DNA of 64,000 nucleotides from assembly GCA_011754535.1 (NCBI GenBank), contig JAAQVN010000001.1, positions 2,542,001 to 2,606,000 on the forward strand, written 5' to 3'. This DNA comes from Enterobacter asburiae. Its GTDB lineage: Bacteria > Pseudomonadota > Gammaproteobacteria > Enterobacterales > Enterobacteriaceae. Position 1 is the stretch's first letter, and every line of letters begins with the position of its first letter. Positions 55,142 through 64,000 of this stretch are shown here, piece after piece. The notes below the pieces were generated by a model. It saw only the letters and a program-made list of their open reading frames with translations, did not search any database and was not told the DNA's origin. Both the position numbers and the translations under genes were made by a program.

Positions 55142-56551
55142 TTATTCCAGCATCGTGCTAATTAATTTACCTAACTGAATGACCGCCTGCTCTTCCCGCT
55201 CGCCCCATGCCCAGGACGTATTAAAGCGGAAGAACGGCGTCCACGCGTCAGAGGTGGAAAACATCTTTCCAGGCGCAATGCTGATGTGGTGCGTTAAGGC
55301 CTTTTCGCTGAGCAGGCCCGCGTCCAGCTGCGCCGGAAGTTCCAGCCATAAAAAGTAGCCGCTGTCGTTGTGGTGAATTTTGACGCCGGCAGGCATATGG
55401 CGCAGAAGTGACTGCCAGGCCTGCTGTTTCCGCTCGGCGAGCGTGCGTCGCAGGCGGCGCAGATGGGCGTCGTAGCGCTTGGTCGCCAGGTAGTCCACCA
55501 GCGCCAGCTGCATGGGAGAACTGGTTGATAAGGTGCTCATCAGCTGCAGCTGCTGAATGCGTCGCGCGTGTTTTCCTGCCGCCACCCAGCCGATGCGAAA
55601 ACCGGCCACCAGGCATTTTGAAAAGGAGGAACAGTGCAGCGTCATCTCCTCCCGGTCCCAGGCTTTCGCCGGAAGGGGTTTTTCCCGGCCAAAATAGAGC
55701 TCGCTGTAGACATCGTCCTCGATCAGGGTGACGTTGTGCTTCGTCAGGAGCGCGACCAGACGCGCTTTTTTCTCCGCGCTCAGCGTAAAGCCAAGCGGGT
55801 TTTGGCCGTTAGTCATGAGCCAGCAGGCTTTTACCGGGTAGTCGTTCAGCGCCTGTTCCAGCGCATTCAAATCAATACCCTCCCGCACGTCTGTGGCGAC
55901 CGACAACGCTTTTAGCTTAAGGCGCTCCAGCGCCTGCAGCGCGCCGTAGAAACAGGGGTTTTCGACAATCACCCAGTCTCCTGGCTCTGTCACCGCCTGC
56001 AAACTCAGGTTCAGGGCTTCAAGGGCGCCTGCGGTAATGACAATTTCGTCCGGCGAGATGTTCATCCCCTGCTGCGCGTAGCGGCGCGCAATGGCGTGAC
56101 GGAGTTCAGCGTTACCGGGCGGCAGGTTCTCAATCACGCTCATTGCGGTAGCGGTTTTACTGACGTTTGCCAGCGAGCGGTTGAGCTGCTGAAGCGGGAA
56201 AAGTCGGGGGTCGGGAAAGGCGGAAGCGAAAGGAACAACGGACGGATCGCGGCTGGCCTGTAAGACCTCGAAGATATAGGTGTTGATATCTACCGCTTCA
56301 TCACGCATCACCTGGGCAGGCGGCGCAGGCTGTTGTGCGGTCGGGCGCGAGGCAACGTAATAGCCCGACTGCGGCCTGGCGACAATGCGCCCCTGGCTTT
56401 CCAGCATCTGATACGCGTGGCCAACGGTCATAAAGCTCATGCCGCTGCTTGCCACCTGCTCTCGCAGGGAAGGCAGCTTATCGCCCGGCAGCCATACGCC
56501 AAGCTCAATCTGCGAGATAATTTGTTGCGCCAGACGCTGGTATTTTTTCAT
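55142..56551 (-). CDS. ydcR: YdcR, MocR-type GntR/aminotransferase regulator
   Basis: A 469-residue fusion (E. coli 468). Residues 1-75 are a GntR winged helix (LPGDKLPSLREQVASSGMSF); the rest is an aminotransferase-I fold with the PLP lysine in LHCSSFSKCLVAGFRIGW and VIVENPCFYGALQAL. MocR proteins use the PLP domain as a ligand sensor. Standing before ydcS on the same strand, it is the likely regulator of ydcSTUV-patD, as in E. coli gene order. Confidence 0.93.
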   Translation of the reverse strand: MKKYQRLAQQIISQIELGVWLPGDKLPSLREQVASSGMSFMTVGHAYQMLESQGRIVARPQSGYYVASRPTAQQPAPPAQVMRDEAVDINTYIFEVLQASRDPSVVPFASAFPDPRLFPLQQLNRSLANVSKTATAMSVIENLPPGNAELRHAIARRYAQQGMNISPDEIVITAGALEALNLSLQAVTEPGDWVIVENPCFYGALQALERLKLKALSVATDVREGIDLNALEQALNDYPVKACWLMTNGQNPLGFTLSAEKKARLVALLTKHNVTLIEDDVYSELYFGREKPLPAKAWDREEMTLHCSSFSKCLVAGFRIGWVAAGKHARRIQQLQLMSTLSTSSPMQLALVDYLATKRYDAHLRRLRRTLAERKQQAWQSLLRHMPAGVKIHHNDSGYFLWLELPAQLDAGLLSEKALTHHISIAPGKMFSTSDAWTPFFRFNTSWAWGEREEQAVIQLGKLISTMLE

Positions 56552-56633
56552 CAGATTCTCCTTATTGCCGACAGTGTATATCAGCAGGAGAAAAAGAGAA
56601 GATTTTGCTAACTGTTATAGTCTGGAAGATGAA

Positions 56634-56822
56634 TTACTTACGGTATTCGGTCACGTGGCTCTGAGCAGAGCGTGCGGCGGCCAGGTGGTCGAGCGTAATC
56701 ATCGGCGATTTGCAAAAAATGCATTTCGCGCCAAACGGGTTTTTCTCAGACACGTCAAAGGCTGAGGTACGGTACTGCGAACCATGGCAGCATGGGCAGC
56801 GAAAATGGATATAAGAAGTCAT
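56634..56822 (-). CDS. YmcF/YnfQ-like cold-shock zinc-ribbon microprotein
   Basis: A 62-residue protein with two CxxC-type knuckles, FRCPCCHGSQYRTSAFDVSE and GAKCIFCKSPM, like the cold-shock microproteins YmcF and YnfQ of E. coli. A zinc ribbon is the clear structural inference. Role unknown. AGGAGAATCCT precedes the ATG. The leader to the next gene is long and structured (see 56823), also as in cold-shock genes. Confidence 0.83.
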   Translation of the reverse strand: MTSYIHFRCPCCHGSQYRTSAFDVSEKNPFGAKCIFCKSPMITLDHLAAARSAQSHVTEYRK

Positions 56823-57213
56823 AGGATTCTCCTGAAACGTAAAAACGTAAATTACTAATGGGCCGATTGGGCATAATGGTTTTAAACAAAACTAATCGGA
56901 ATGTAGATAAAGACCCAAGAGAGGCTGCGGAGAGGCACAACGTGATGAGAACTGCTTTATAAAACTACGTCAGATATTTATTTGGACTCAAAACCAGATG
57001 ACCATTAACGCACGGCGGTGACGACATAGCAAGCAGTTTAATGCGTAAAAATCATAAAAAGAATATTTTTATTCCACAACTGCGAGGTATATCAGATGGC
57101 TAAAGGGTGAAATTTACGCTAACTGTTATGGTTAAAATTCGCTTTTCTGCGTCTGCTCCTCCGATCTTTGCCCCTATACCATAACAGCACACCGTTTGAC
57201 ATTGAGGCTGTGC
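56823..57213. other. 391-base divergent gap with structured leader
   Basis: This gap separates the microprotein gene from cioA. On the minus strand, 56863-56899 folds into CCGATT/AATCGG enclosing GTTTT/AAAAC (56879-56883 with 56888-56892), about 40 bases before the microprotein ATG. That fits a structured cold-shock-type 5' leader. The AT-rich centre should hold promoters for both directions. I see no further open reading frame with a plausible start. Confidence 0.4.
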
Positions 57214-58614
57214 ATGTTTGGTTTAGATGCTTTTCACCTTGCACGGATACAGTTTGCCTTCACCGTATCCTTTCACATTATTTTCCCGGCCATCACCATC
57301 GGCCTGGCAAGCTATCTTGCCGTGCTCGAAGGGCTGTGGCTGAAAACAAAAAATCCGGTCTGGCGCTCGCTGTACCATTTCTGGTCGAAGATTTTCGCCG
57401 TCAACTTTGGCATGGGCGTGGTCTCCGGGCTGGTGATGGCCTACCAGTTTGGCACCAACTGGAGCGGCTTTTCACAGTTTGCGGGCAGCATTACCGGCCC
57501 GCTGCTGACCTATGAAGTGCTTACCGCCTTCTTCCTCGAAGCCGGGTTCCTCGGCGTGATGCTGTTCGGCTGGAATAAAGTGGGGCCAGGTCTGCACTTC
57601 TTCTCCACCTGCATGGTGGCGCTGGGCACCATTATCTCCACCTTCTGGATCCTCTCCTCGAACAGCTGGATGCAGACCCCGCAGGGCTACGAGATCGTCA
57701 ATGGTCAGGTCGTGCCGGTGGACTGGTTCGCCGTGGTATTTAACCCCTCCTTCCCCTACCGCCTGCTGCATATGTCGATTGCTGCATTCCTGAGTAGCGC
57801 CCTGTTTGTCGGTGCATCCGCGGCATGGCACCTGCTGCGCGGGAATAATACCCCCGCCATCCGGGCGATGTTTTCGATGGCGCTGTGGATGACGCTGGTT
57901 GTCGCCCCCCTCCAGGCCCTGGTTGGCGATATGCACGGGTTGAACACCTTAAAGCACCAGCCCGCCAAGATTGCCGCCATTGAAGGCCATTGGGAAAACC
58001 CGCCGGGCGAGCCTACCCCCCTGCTGCTGTTTGGCTGGCCGGATATGGAGCAGGAGCGCACTCGCTTTGGACTGGCGATCCCGGCGCTGGGTAGTCTTAT
58101 CCTGACGCACAGCCTGGATAAACAGGTCCCTGCGCTCAAAGAGTTTCCAAAGGAGGATCGCCCTAATTCCACCATCGTTTTCTGGTCGTTCCGCATTATG
58201 GCGGGCTTAGGGATGCTGATGCTGCTGCTTGGGGTAGCGGCGCTCTGGCTGCGTTATAAAAAGCGGGTTTATTCTTCACGTCCGTTCCTGTGGTTTGCGC
58301 TGCTGATGGGACCATCCGGGCTGATTGCCATTCTGGCCGGATGGGTCACCACCGAAGTGGGCCGCCAGCCGTGGGTGGTTTATGGGCTTCAGCGAACGAA
58401 GGATGCGGTTTCTGCCCATGGCGATCTGCATATGAGCGTGAGCCTGCTGGCCTTCTTCGTCGTCTACACCTCGGTATTCGGCGTGGGCTACAGCTATATG
58501 GTGCGCCTCATCCGAAAAGGGCCACAGCCGTATGAATCATTCGCCACCGAGGCCGACGGACGCCCGACGCGCCCGCTTTCTGCCGTCACAACTGAACAGA
58601 AGGAGCAGCCATAA
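57214..58614 (+). CDS. cioA: bd-type quinol oxidase subunit I, cyanide-insensitive type
   Basis: A 466-residue CydA-family protein. Start ATG 57214 follows GAGG; membrane segments bear the heme ligands in the first helix (ARIQFAFTVSFHIIF) and the Met/His helices (SFPYRLLHMSIAAFLSSALF; GEPTPLLLFGWPDMEQERTR is the Q-loop region). The quinol loop is short and the C-terminal signature GWVTTEVGRQPWVVYGLQRT is typical of the CioA branch. It reduces O2 with quinol without pumping protons. Not at this place in E. coli K-12; overlaps cioB by one base. Confidence 0.93.
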   Translation: MFGLDAFHLARIQFAFTVSFHIIFPAITIGLASYLAVLEGLWLKTKNPVWRSLYHFWSKIFAVNFGMGVVSGLVMAYQFGTNWSGFSQFAGSITGPLLTYEVLTAFFLEAGFLGVMLFGWNKVGPGLHFFSTCMVALGTIISTFWILSSNSWMQTPQGYEIVNGQVVPVDWFAVVFNPSFPYRLLHMSIAAFLSSALFVGASAAWHLLRGNNTPAIRAMFSMALWMTLVVAPLQALVGDMHGLNTLKHQPAKIAAIEGHWENPPGEPTPLLLFGWPDMEQERTRFGLAIPALGSLILTHSLDKQVPALKEFPKEDRPNSTIVFWSFRIMAGLGMLMLLLGVAALWLRYKKRVYSSRPFLWFALLMGPSGLIAILAGWVTTEVGRQPWVVYGLQRTKDAVSAHGDLHMSVSLLAFFVVYTSVFGVGYSYMVRLIRKGPQPYESFATEADGRPTRPLSAVTTEQKEQP

Positions 58615-59624
58615 TGGGTATCGATCTTTCCATTATCTGGTTTGTCATCATCGTCTTTGCCACGTTGATGTATATCGTCATGGACGGGTTTGATCTGGGG
58701 ATCGGTATTCTGTTCCCGGCAACGCAAAACGCCGACGATCGCGACGTGATGGTCAACAGCGTCGCGCCGGTCTGGGACGGCAATGAGACCTGGCTGGTGC
58801 TAGGCGGTGCTGCCCTGTTCGGCGCGTTTCCGCTGGCCTATGCGGTGATCGTTGATGCCCTCACTATTCCACTGACGTTAATGCTGATCGGACTTATTTT
58901 TCGCGGTGTGGCATTTGAGTTTCGCTTTAAAGCCACGCCGGCCCACCGTCCTTTCTGGGATAAGGCGTTTATTGGCGGTTCCGTTCTGGCGACCTTTACC
59001 CAGGGCGTGACGGTGGGTGCCGTCATTAACGGCTTTACCGTGACAGGCAGGGCCTATACCGGCGGCCCCTTTGACTGGTTTACCGCGTTCAGCCTGTTTT
59101 GCGGCGCGGGTCTGGTGGTGGCCTACGCGCTGTTAGGCTCGACCTGGCTGGTGATGAAAAGCGAAAACGCACTACAGCAGCGGATGCGTGAGGTGTCGAA
59201 AACGCTGTTAATCGTGCTGCTGGCGTTTATCGCGGCGATCAGCCTCTGGACGCCTCTGGCGCACCCGGCCATCGCGGCGCGCTGGTTTACGCTGCCGAAT
59301 CTGTTTTATCTGCTGCCGGTCCCTGCCCTGGTCGTCATGTTTAGCCTCTACCAGTGGCGCTGCCTGAGTAATCCTGATAGCCATACTCGTCCGTTTATTC
59401 TGACGCTGGGGCTGATCTTCCTCGGCTTTAGCGGGCTTGGGATCAGCATCTGGCCGCATATCATACCGCCGTCAATCACCCTGTGGCAGGCCGCCGCCCC
59501 GACGCAAAGCCAGGGCTTTATGCTGGTGGGCGCGCTGTTGATCATTCCCGTCATTCTGGTCTACACCTTCTGGAGCTACTACGTCTTTCGCGGCAAAGTT
59601 CAGCCTGGGGAGGGTTATCACTGA
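58614..59624 (+). CDS. cioB: bd-type quinol oxidase subunit II
   Basis: A 336-residue CydB-family protein: IWFVIIVFATLMYIVMDGFD at the start, NSVAPVWDGNETWLVLGGAA and FRGVAFEFRFKATPAHRPFW are the family fingerprints. Eight to nine membrane segments. It forms the structural partner of CioA. Start ATG overlaps the cioA stop (TAATG), and its stop overlaps the next small gene (TGATG). Confidence 0.94.
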   Translation: MGIDLSIIWFVIIVFATLMYIVMDGFDLGIGILFPATQNADDRDVMVNSVAPVWDGNETWLVLGGAALFGAFPLAYAVIVDALTIPLTLMLIGLIFRGVAFEFRFKATPAHRPFWDKAFIGGSVLATFTQGVTVGAVINGFTVTGRAYTGGPFDWFTAFSLFCGAGLVVAYALLGSTWLVMKSENALQQRMREVSKTLLIVLLAFIAAISLWTPLAHPAIAARWFTLPNLFYLLPVPALVVMFSLYQWRCLSNPDSHTRPFILTLGLIFLGFSGLGISIWPHIIPPSITLWQAAAPTQSQGFMLVGALLIIPVILVYTFWSYYVFRGKVQPGEGYH

Positions 59625-59752
59625 TGCAACAACCTGTCTGGAAAAGATTGCTGTGGCTGGCCATTATCTGGGGCGGCAGCGTACTGGCGCTGGCAGCGGT
59701 CAGTATGCTCTTCCGTATGCTGATGACGGCTGCCGGGTTTAAATCTCATTAA
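59624..59752 (+). CDS. DUF2474 small membrane subunit of the bd oxidase
   Basis: A 42-residue protein with one membrane segment (RLLWLAIIWGGSVLALAAVS), of the DUF2474 kind that follows cioAB-type operons. It takes the place of CydX/AppX in canonical bd oxidases, where the small subunit stabilises the heme site. Coupled to cioB by a TGATG overlap. Role by analogy. Confidence 0.83.
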   Translation: MQQPVWKRLLWLAIIWGGSVLALAAVSMLFRMLMTAAGFKSH

Positions 59753-59760
59753 ACTTCATT

Positions 59761-59783
59761 CCGGGCAGCCCTGCGTTGCCCGG
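59761..59783 (+). terminator. Hairpin after the bd oxidase operon
   Basis: CCGGGCA and TGCCCGG pair around a nine-base loop just 8 bases after the DUF2474 stop. The following bases lack a T-run, so this is a weak terminator or a degenerate REP-like element. Confidence 0.45.
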
Positions 59784-59878
59784 CACCACCCCGCACTTTC
59801 AGATAAACCCCATTAACGCACCGCAGAGTATCGTTACACTGGTAAAAGATTCACAGAATTTATAATTTGAGAAGAAAA

Positions 59879-60316
59879 ATGAAAAAGCTCATTGCGTTAA
59901 GTGTTATCAGCCTTGTCCTTAGCGGCTGCGTTAATCCTGGCAAAGCATCTGTTCAGCCGGATCAGCTGAAGAGCCACCGTTTTGTGCTGGAAAACGTGGA
60001 CGGCAAAGCCGTGAAGGGGATGACCGCGCAGCCTGAGATCGCTTTTAACGCGCTTCCCGATATCAGCCTCGTTGATAACATTAGCGTTTCCGGCCAGATG
60101 TGTAACCGCTTCAACGGGCAGGGAAAGCTGTCCGAAGGTGAGCTAAAAGTTAAAACGCTGGCGATGACCCGCAAACTTTGTACCGAACCGCAGCTTAACG
60201 AGCTGGATCAGGCCATCGGCGACATGCTGCGCAAAGGGGCGCAGGTCGACCTGACTGAAGACCAGCTGACGCTGGCAACGGCCGATAAGACGCTGATGTT
60301 TAAGCGCGCGGAGTAA
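59879..60316 (+). CDS. hslJ: HslJ, META-domain heat-shock lipoprotein
   Basis: A 145-residue protein: lipobox LVLSGC gives a lipidated Cys17, then a META domain (SHRFVLENVDGKAVKG, LTLATADKTLMFKRAE end). In E. coli HslJ is heat-inducible and linked to novobiocin resistance. Start ATG 59879 (AGAAAA-rich leader; GAGAAG six bases before). Its stop abuts the convergent ydbJ stop without a gap. Confidence 0.92.
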   Translation: MKKLIALSVISLVLSGCVNPGKASVQPDQLKSHRFVLENVDGKAVKGMTAQPEIAFNALPDISLVDNISVSGQMCNRFNGQGKLSEGELKVKTLAMTRKLCTEPQLNELDQAIGDMLRKGAQVDLTEDQLTLATADKTLMFKRAE

Positions 60317-60583
60317 TCAGTAGCTACCGCAGCTTCCAACGGCAAGCGACTGTTCACTGCAGCGTTTGCCGTTTGGCAAGGCGCACATCCCGATCGCCGA
60401 ACCATCAAGCTGGCGGGCAACGGACAGCGAGCCGCCAATCATGGCACAGTTGGCTTGGCCTGAACTGGACATTGCCGCTTTCATTCCCGGCGCCACGTGG
60501 GCCGCCGTGGCCTGCTGAACAGGTTCACTGCTGCATGCCGACAACAATAACGCGGCACACCCTACCCAAAATGCTGAACGCAT
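60317..60583 (-). CDS. ydbJ: YdbJ, DUF333 small lipoprotein
   Basis: An 88-residue lipoprotein, same size as E. coli YdbJ: lipobox LLSACSSEP, then a DUF333 domain with NCAMIGGSLSVARQLDGSAI, GMCALPNGKRCSE, four conserved Cys that may pair. Function unknown. Start ATG 60583; convergent with hslJ. Confidence 0.9.
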   Translation of the reverse strand: MRSAFWVGCAALLLSACSSEPVQQATAAHVAPGMKAAMSSSGQANCAMIGGSLSVARQLDGSAIGMCALPNGKRCSEQSLAVGSCGSY

Positions 60584-60854
60584 GCTCTCTTCCCCGTAAA
60601 TAGTGCGAAACCTAAGCATAATAGGCATCACATCCCGTGTCGTCGAGAGCGGAAGTGCGTATTTATGCGCTACTGAAACAATTTCTCGCAATTTTTTCGC
60701 CCTAAGTTTGATCTAACCATTGATGGTGAGAATACTGAGGACACAAAAGCGAAAATCGTAAAACCCCCTGTTTGCTAGACTACAGAGATAATATTCAGGG
60801 CTGGTCGCCTTATGACAGCCTCTCTGTTTTTGCGCAATGTAAGGGTGTCGTCCT

Positions 60855-63800
60855 ATGCAAACTATTGACGGTAATGGTGCAGTTGCCTCAGTCGCGTTTC
60901 GCACCAGTGAAGTTATCGCCATCTATCCGATCACGCCAAGCTCTACCATGGCCGAGCAGGCGGATGCCTGGGCGGGGAATGGGTTAAAAAACGTCTGGGG
61001 CGATGTTCCGAGAGTGGTTGAAATGCAGTCCGAAGCGGGAGCAATTGCCACGGTCCACGGTGCACTGCAAACCGGCGCGCTCTCCACGTCGTTTACCTCC
61101 TCTCAGGGATTGTTGTTAATGATCCCAACGCTGTACAAACTCGCCGGTCAACTGACCCCCTTCGTCCTGCACGTCGCGGCGCGTACTGTGGCCACCCACG
61201 CACTCTCTATTTTTGGCGATCACTCCGACGTGATGGCCGTGCGTCAGACCGGCTGTGCGATGCTGTGCGCCAGCAGCGTTCAGGAAGCCCAGGACTTTGC
61301 TTTAATTTCGCATATCGCCACGCTTAAAAGCCGCGTTCCGTTTATTCACTTCTTTGATGGTTTCCGTACGTCTCACGAGATCAACAAAATCGTCCCGCTG
61401 GCGGACGAGACTATCCTGGATCTGCTGCCGCAGGCGGAAATCGACGCGCATCGCGCCCGCGCCCTGAATCCGGAGCACCCGGTTATCCGCGGGACTTCGG
61501 CAAATCCGGATACTTATTTTCAGTCCCGTGAGGCCACAAACCCGTGGTACAACGCGGTTTATGACCATGTCGAGCAGGCAATGAACGACTTTGCCGCCGC
61601 AACCGGACGCGAGTACAAACCGTTCGAATACTACGGCCACCCGCAGGCCGAGCGCGTGATTGTGCTGATGGGTTCTGCTATCGGCACCTGTGAAGAGGTC
61701 GTTGACGAGCTGCTGGCCCGCGGCGAAAAGGTCGGCGTGCTTAAAGTGCGTCTCTACCGTCCGTTCTCGGCTAAACATCTGCTCGCTGCGCTGCCAGAAA
61801 GCGCGCGTACCGTGGCGGTGCTCGATCGAACCAAAGAGCCGGGCGCACACGCGGAACCGCTCTATCTGGACGTGATGACCGCCCTCGCTGAAGCCTTTAA
61901 TAACGGCGAACGTGAAACGCTACCGCGCGTTATCGGCGGTCGTTATGGCCTGTCTTCCAAAGAGTTTGGGCCGGACTGCGTGCTGGCCGTGTTTAACGAG
62001 CTAAGGGAAGCAAAACCCAAGCCGCGCTTTACGGTGGGTATTTATGATGACGTGACAAATCTTTCCCTGCCCTTGCCGGAAAACACCCTGCCCTCGACCG
62101 CCAAACTTGAGGCGCTGTTCTACGGTCTGGGCAGCGACGGCAGCGTCTCGGCGACCAAAAACAACATCAAGATCATCGGCAATTCAACGCCGTGGTACGC
62201 GCAGGGTTACTTCGTCTACGACTCCAAGAAAGCCGGCGGTCTGACCGTTTCTCACCTGCGCGTCAGCGAGCAGCCTATCCGCTCTGCCTACCTTATTTCT
62301 CAGGCCGACTTTGTTGGCTGCCATCAGCTGCAGTTTATCGACAAGTATCAGATGGCCGAGCGCCTGAAGCCCGGCGGTATCTTCCTGCTCAACACGCCTT
62401 ACAGCGCCGATGAGGTCTGGACGCGCCTGCCGCAGGAAGTACAGACGGTGCTGAACCAGAAAAAAGCCCGTTTCTATGTCGTCAACGCGGCGAAAATTGC
62501 CCGCGAATGTGGCCTGGCCGCGCGTATCAATACCGTGATGCAGATGGCCTTCTTCCATCTGACCAATATCCTGCCGGGCGACAGCGCGCTGGTGGAACTG
62601 CAAGGGGCCATCGCCAAAAGCTACAGCAGCAAGGGCCAGGAGCTGGTAGAGCGTAACTGGCAGGCTCTGGCGCTGGCGCGCGAGTCACTGTTCGAGGTGC
62701 CGCTGCAGCCGGTAAATGACGCCAGCCCGAATCGCCCTCCGGTGGTCTCGGATGCGGCACCTGATTTCGTGAAAACCGTGACGGCCGCGATGCTGGCCGG
62801 GCTGGGTGACGCCCTGCCCGTCTCTGCGCTGCCGCCGGACGGAACCTGGCCGATGGGCACCACGCGCTGGGAAAAACGCAACATCGCCGAAGCGATCCCC
62901 ATCTGGAAAGAAGAGCTCTGTACCCAGTGCAACCACTGCGTCGCGGCCTGCCCGCACTCGGCCATTCGGGCCAAAGTGGTGTCGCCGGAAGCGATGGAAG
63001 ATGCCCCGTCCAGCCTGCACTCGCTGGATGTAAAATCCCGCGACATGCGCGGCCAGAAATACGTTCTGCAGGTCGCACCGGAGGACTGCACCGGGTGTAA
63101 CCTGTGCGTTGAGGTCTGCCCGGCGAAAGACAGGCAGAACCCGGACATCAAGGCCATCAATATGATGTCGCGTCTTGAGCACGTTGAAGAAGAAAAAGTG
63201 AACTATGACTTCTTCCTGAACCTGCCGGAAATCGACCGCAGCAAGCTGGAGCGCATTGATATTCGTACGTCGCAGCTGATTACGCCGCTGTTCGAGTACT
63301 CCGGTGCCTGCTCCGGCTGCGGCGAAACGCCGTATATTAAGCTGCTTACCCAGCTGTACGGCGACCGGATGTTGATTGCCAATGCCACCGGCTGCTCATC
63401 GATCTACGGCGGTAATTTACCGTCCACGCCTTACACCACCGATGCGAATGGGCGCGGTCCGGCATGGGCAAACTCTCTGTTCGAAGATAACGCCGAGTTT
63501 GGCCTGGGCTTCCGCCTGACGGTTGACCAGCACCGCGCGCGCGTGATGCGCCTGCTGGAGCAGTTTGCCGGGCTGATCCCTGCCGAGCTCAATGCCGCAC
63601 TACACGCTGACGCCACGCCCGAGGTGCGCCGCGAGCAAGTGGCCGAGCTGCGTCACGCCCTTCAGGGGGTGGCCGGGGCTGAACAGCTTCTGACCGACGC
63701 TGATGCCCTGGTCGAAAAATCGATCTGGCTGATTGGCGGCGACGGCTGGGCTTACGACATCGGCTTTGGCGGGCTGGATCACGTATTGAGCCTGACCGAA

Positions 63801-64000
63801 AACGTCAACATTCTGGTCCTGGATACGCAGTGTTATTCCAATACCGGTGGTCAGGCGTCGAAAGCCACGCCGCTGGGCGCCGTCACGAAATTCGGTGAGC
63901 ACGGTAAACGCAAGGCGCGTAAGGATCTGGGCGTGAGCATGATGATGTACGGCCACGTTTACGTCGCGCAAATCTCGCTGGGCGCGCAGCTTAACCAGAC
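60855..64000 (+). CDS. ydbK: Pyruvate:flavodoxin oxidoreductase YdbK (partial, 3' end outside window)
   Basis: The frame is open from ATG 60855 to the right edge (1048 codons; the E. coli enzyme has 1174). It shows the PFOR order: pyrimidine domain (AIYPITPSSTMAEQADAWAG), domain II, two 4Fe-4S motifs CTQCNHCVAACP (Cys689 on) and CTGCNLCVEVCP (Cys745 on), a third set with GACSGCGETPY, and the thiamine-PP site (GGDGWAYDIGFGGLDHVL; NTGGQASKATP) near the end. It converts pyruvate and CoA to acetyl-CoA with flavodoxin or ferredoxin; E. coli ydbK responds to superoxide (SoxS). Gene order hslJ-ydbJ-ydbK matches E. coli. Confidence 0.95.
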   Translation, partial: MQTIDGNGAVASVAFRTSEVIAIYPITPSSTMAEQADAWAGNGLKNVWGDVPRVVEMQSEAGAIATVHGALQTGALSTSFTSSQGLLLMIPTLYKLAGQLTPFVLHVAARTVATHALSIFGDHSDVMAVRQTGCAMLCASSVQEAQDFALISHIATLKSRVPFIHFFDGFRTSHEINKIVPLADETILDLLPQAEIDAHRARALNPEHPVIRGTSANPDTYFQSREATNPWYNAVYDHVEQAMNDFAAATGREYKPFEYYGHPQAERVIVLMGSAIGTCEEVVDELLARGEKVGVLKVRLYRPFSAKHLLAALPESARTVAVLDRTKEPGAHAEPLYLDVMTALAEAFNNGERETLPRVIGGRYGLSSKEFGPDCVLAVFNELREAKPKPRFTVGIYDDVTNLSLPLPENTLPSTAKLEALFYGLGSDGSVSATKNNIKIIGNSTPWYAQGYFVYDSKKAGGLTVSHLRVSEQPIRSAYLISQADFVGCHQLQFIDKYQMAERLKPGGIFLLNTPYSADEVWTRLPQEVQTVLNQKKARFYVVNAAKIARECGLAARINTVMQMAFFHLTNILPGDSALVELQGAIAKSYSSKGQELVERNWQALALARESLFEVPLQPVNDASPNRPPVVSDAAPDFVKTVTAAMLAGLGDALPVSALPPDGTWPMGTTRWEKRNIAEAIPIWKEELCTQCNHCVAACPHSAIRAKVVSPEAMEDAPSSLHSLDVKSRDMRGQKYVLQVAPEDCTGCNLCVEVCPAKDRQNPDIKAINMMSRLEHVEEEKVNYDFFLNLPEIDRSKLERIDIRTSQLITPLFEYSGACSGCGETPYIKLLTQLYGDRMLIANATGCSSIYGGNLPSTPYTTDANGRGPAWANSLFEDNAEFGLGFRLTVDQHRARVMRLLEQFAGLIPAELNAALHADATPEVRREQVAELRHALQGVAGAEQLLTDADALVEKSIWLIGGDGWAYDIGFGGLDHVLSLTENVNILVLDTQCYSNTGGQASKATPLGAVTKFGEHGKRKARKDLGVSMMMYGHVYVAQISLGAQLNQ

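Overview
The window looks like chromosome from a member of the Enterobacteriaceae close to Enterobacter or Lelliottia. This rests on gene content and order, not on a search. About half of it follows the order of the E. coli K-12 map between nhoA and ydbK: nhoA-yddH, pptA-yncG, ansP, yncE-yncD(pqqU), mcbR-curA-mnaT-ydcZ-ydcY, ortT, patD-ydcVUTSR, hslJ-ydbJ-ydbK. Blocks of accessory genes interrupt this backbone. I see no rRNA or tRNA genes, CRISPR arrays, insertion sequences or phage genes.

Layout. (1) 1-12,000, minus strand: a long operon coding for a PrpF/YbhH-type isomerase, an MFS transporter, an FAH-fold enzyme, a complete citrate lyase set (citC-D-E-F-X-G), a small serine hydrolase, an AcnB-type aconitase and, cut by the left edge, the start of a second membrane protein. 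A divergent LysR regulator and a 23-bp perfect palindrome lie at its head. (2) 13,000-22,100: a probably exported isochorismatase-fold hydrolase, a GlxA-type regulator, nhoA/yddH, a second EF-G (fusA2) divergent from an ArsR regulator, a tautomerase/HxlR pair, an LpxL-type acyltransferase, pptA and yncG. (3) 22,100-29,650, minus strand: eight genes (two binding proteins, permease, ATPase, GNAT acetyltransferase, two flavin monooxygenases, M20 deacetylase) that resemble the Bacillus ytm/yxe systems for S-modified cysteines. (4) 29,700-39,760: backbone genes, including a Fur-box-linked yncE/pqqU pair and an XRE-cupin regulator divergent from mnaT-ydcZ. (5) 39,850-48,300: an orphan DppA-like binding protein divergent from srfABC. 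(6) 49,100-56,550: the ortT toxin and the patD-ydcVUTS-ydcR putrescine/GABA region. (7) 56,600-64,000: a cold-shock-type zinc-ribbon microprotein, a cyanide-insensitive bd oxidase operon, hslJ/ydbJ, and ydbK (pyruvate:flavodoxin oxidoreductase) running off the right end.

How the genes work together. The left operon reads as a complete route: tricarboxylate uptake, isomerisation to cis-aconitate, hydration to citrate, cleavage to acetate and oxaloacetate, and possibly decarboxylation or tautomerisation of oxaloacetate by the FAH protein. The trans-aconitate substrate is inference. The sulfur operon reads as uptake, N-acetylation, flavin-dependent C-S cleavage and deacetylation to cysteine. In srfABC, SrfB carries all three nucleotide-binding motifs of the actin/Hsp70 fold and SrfC a degenerate P-loop, which suggests a nucleotide-driven membrane-linked machine of unknown job.
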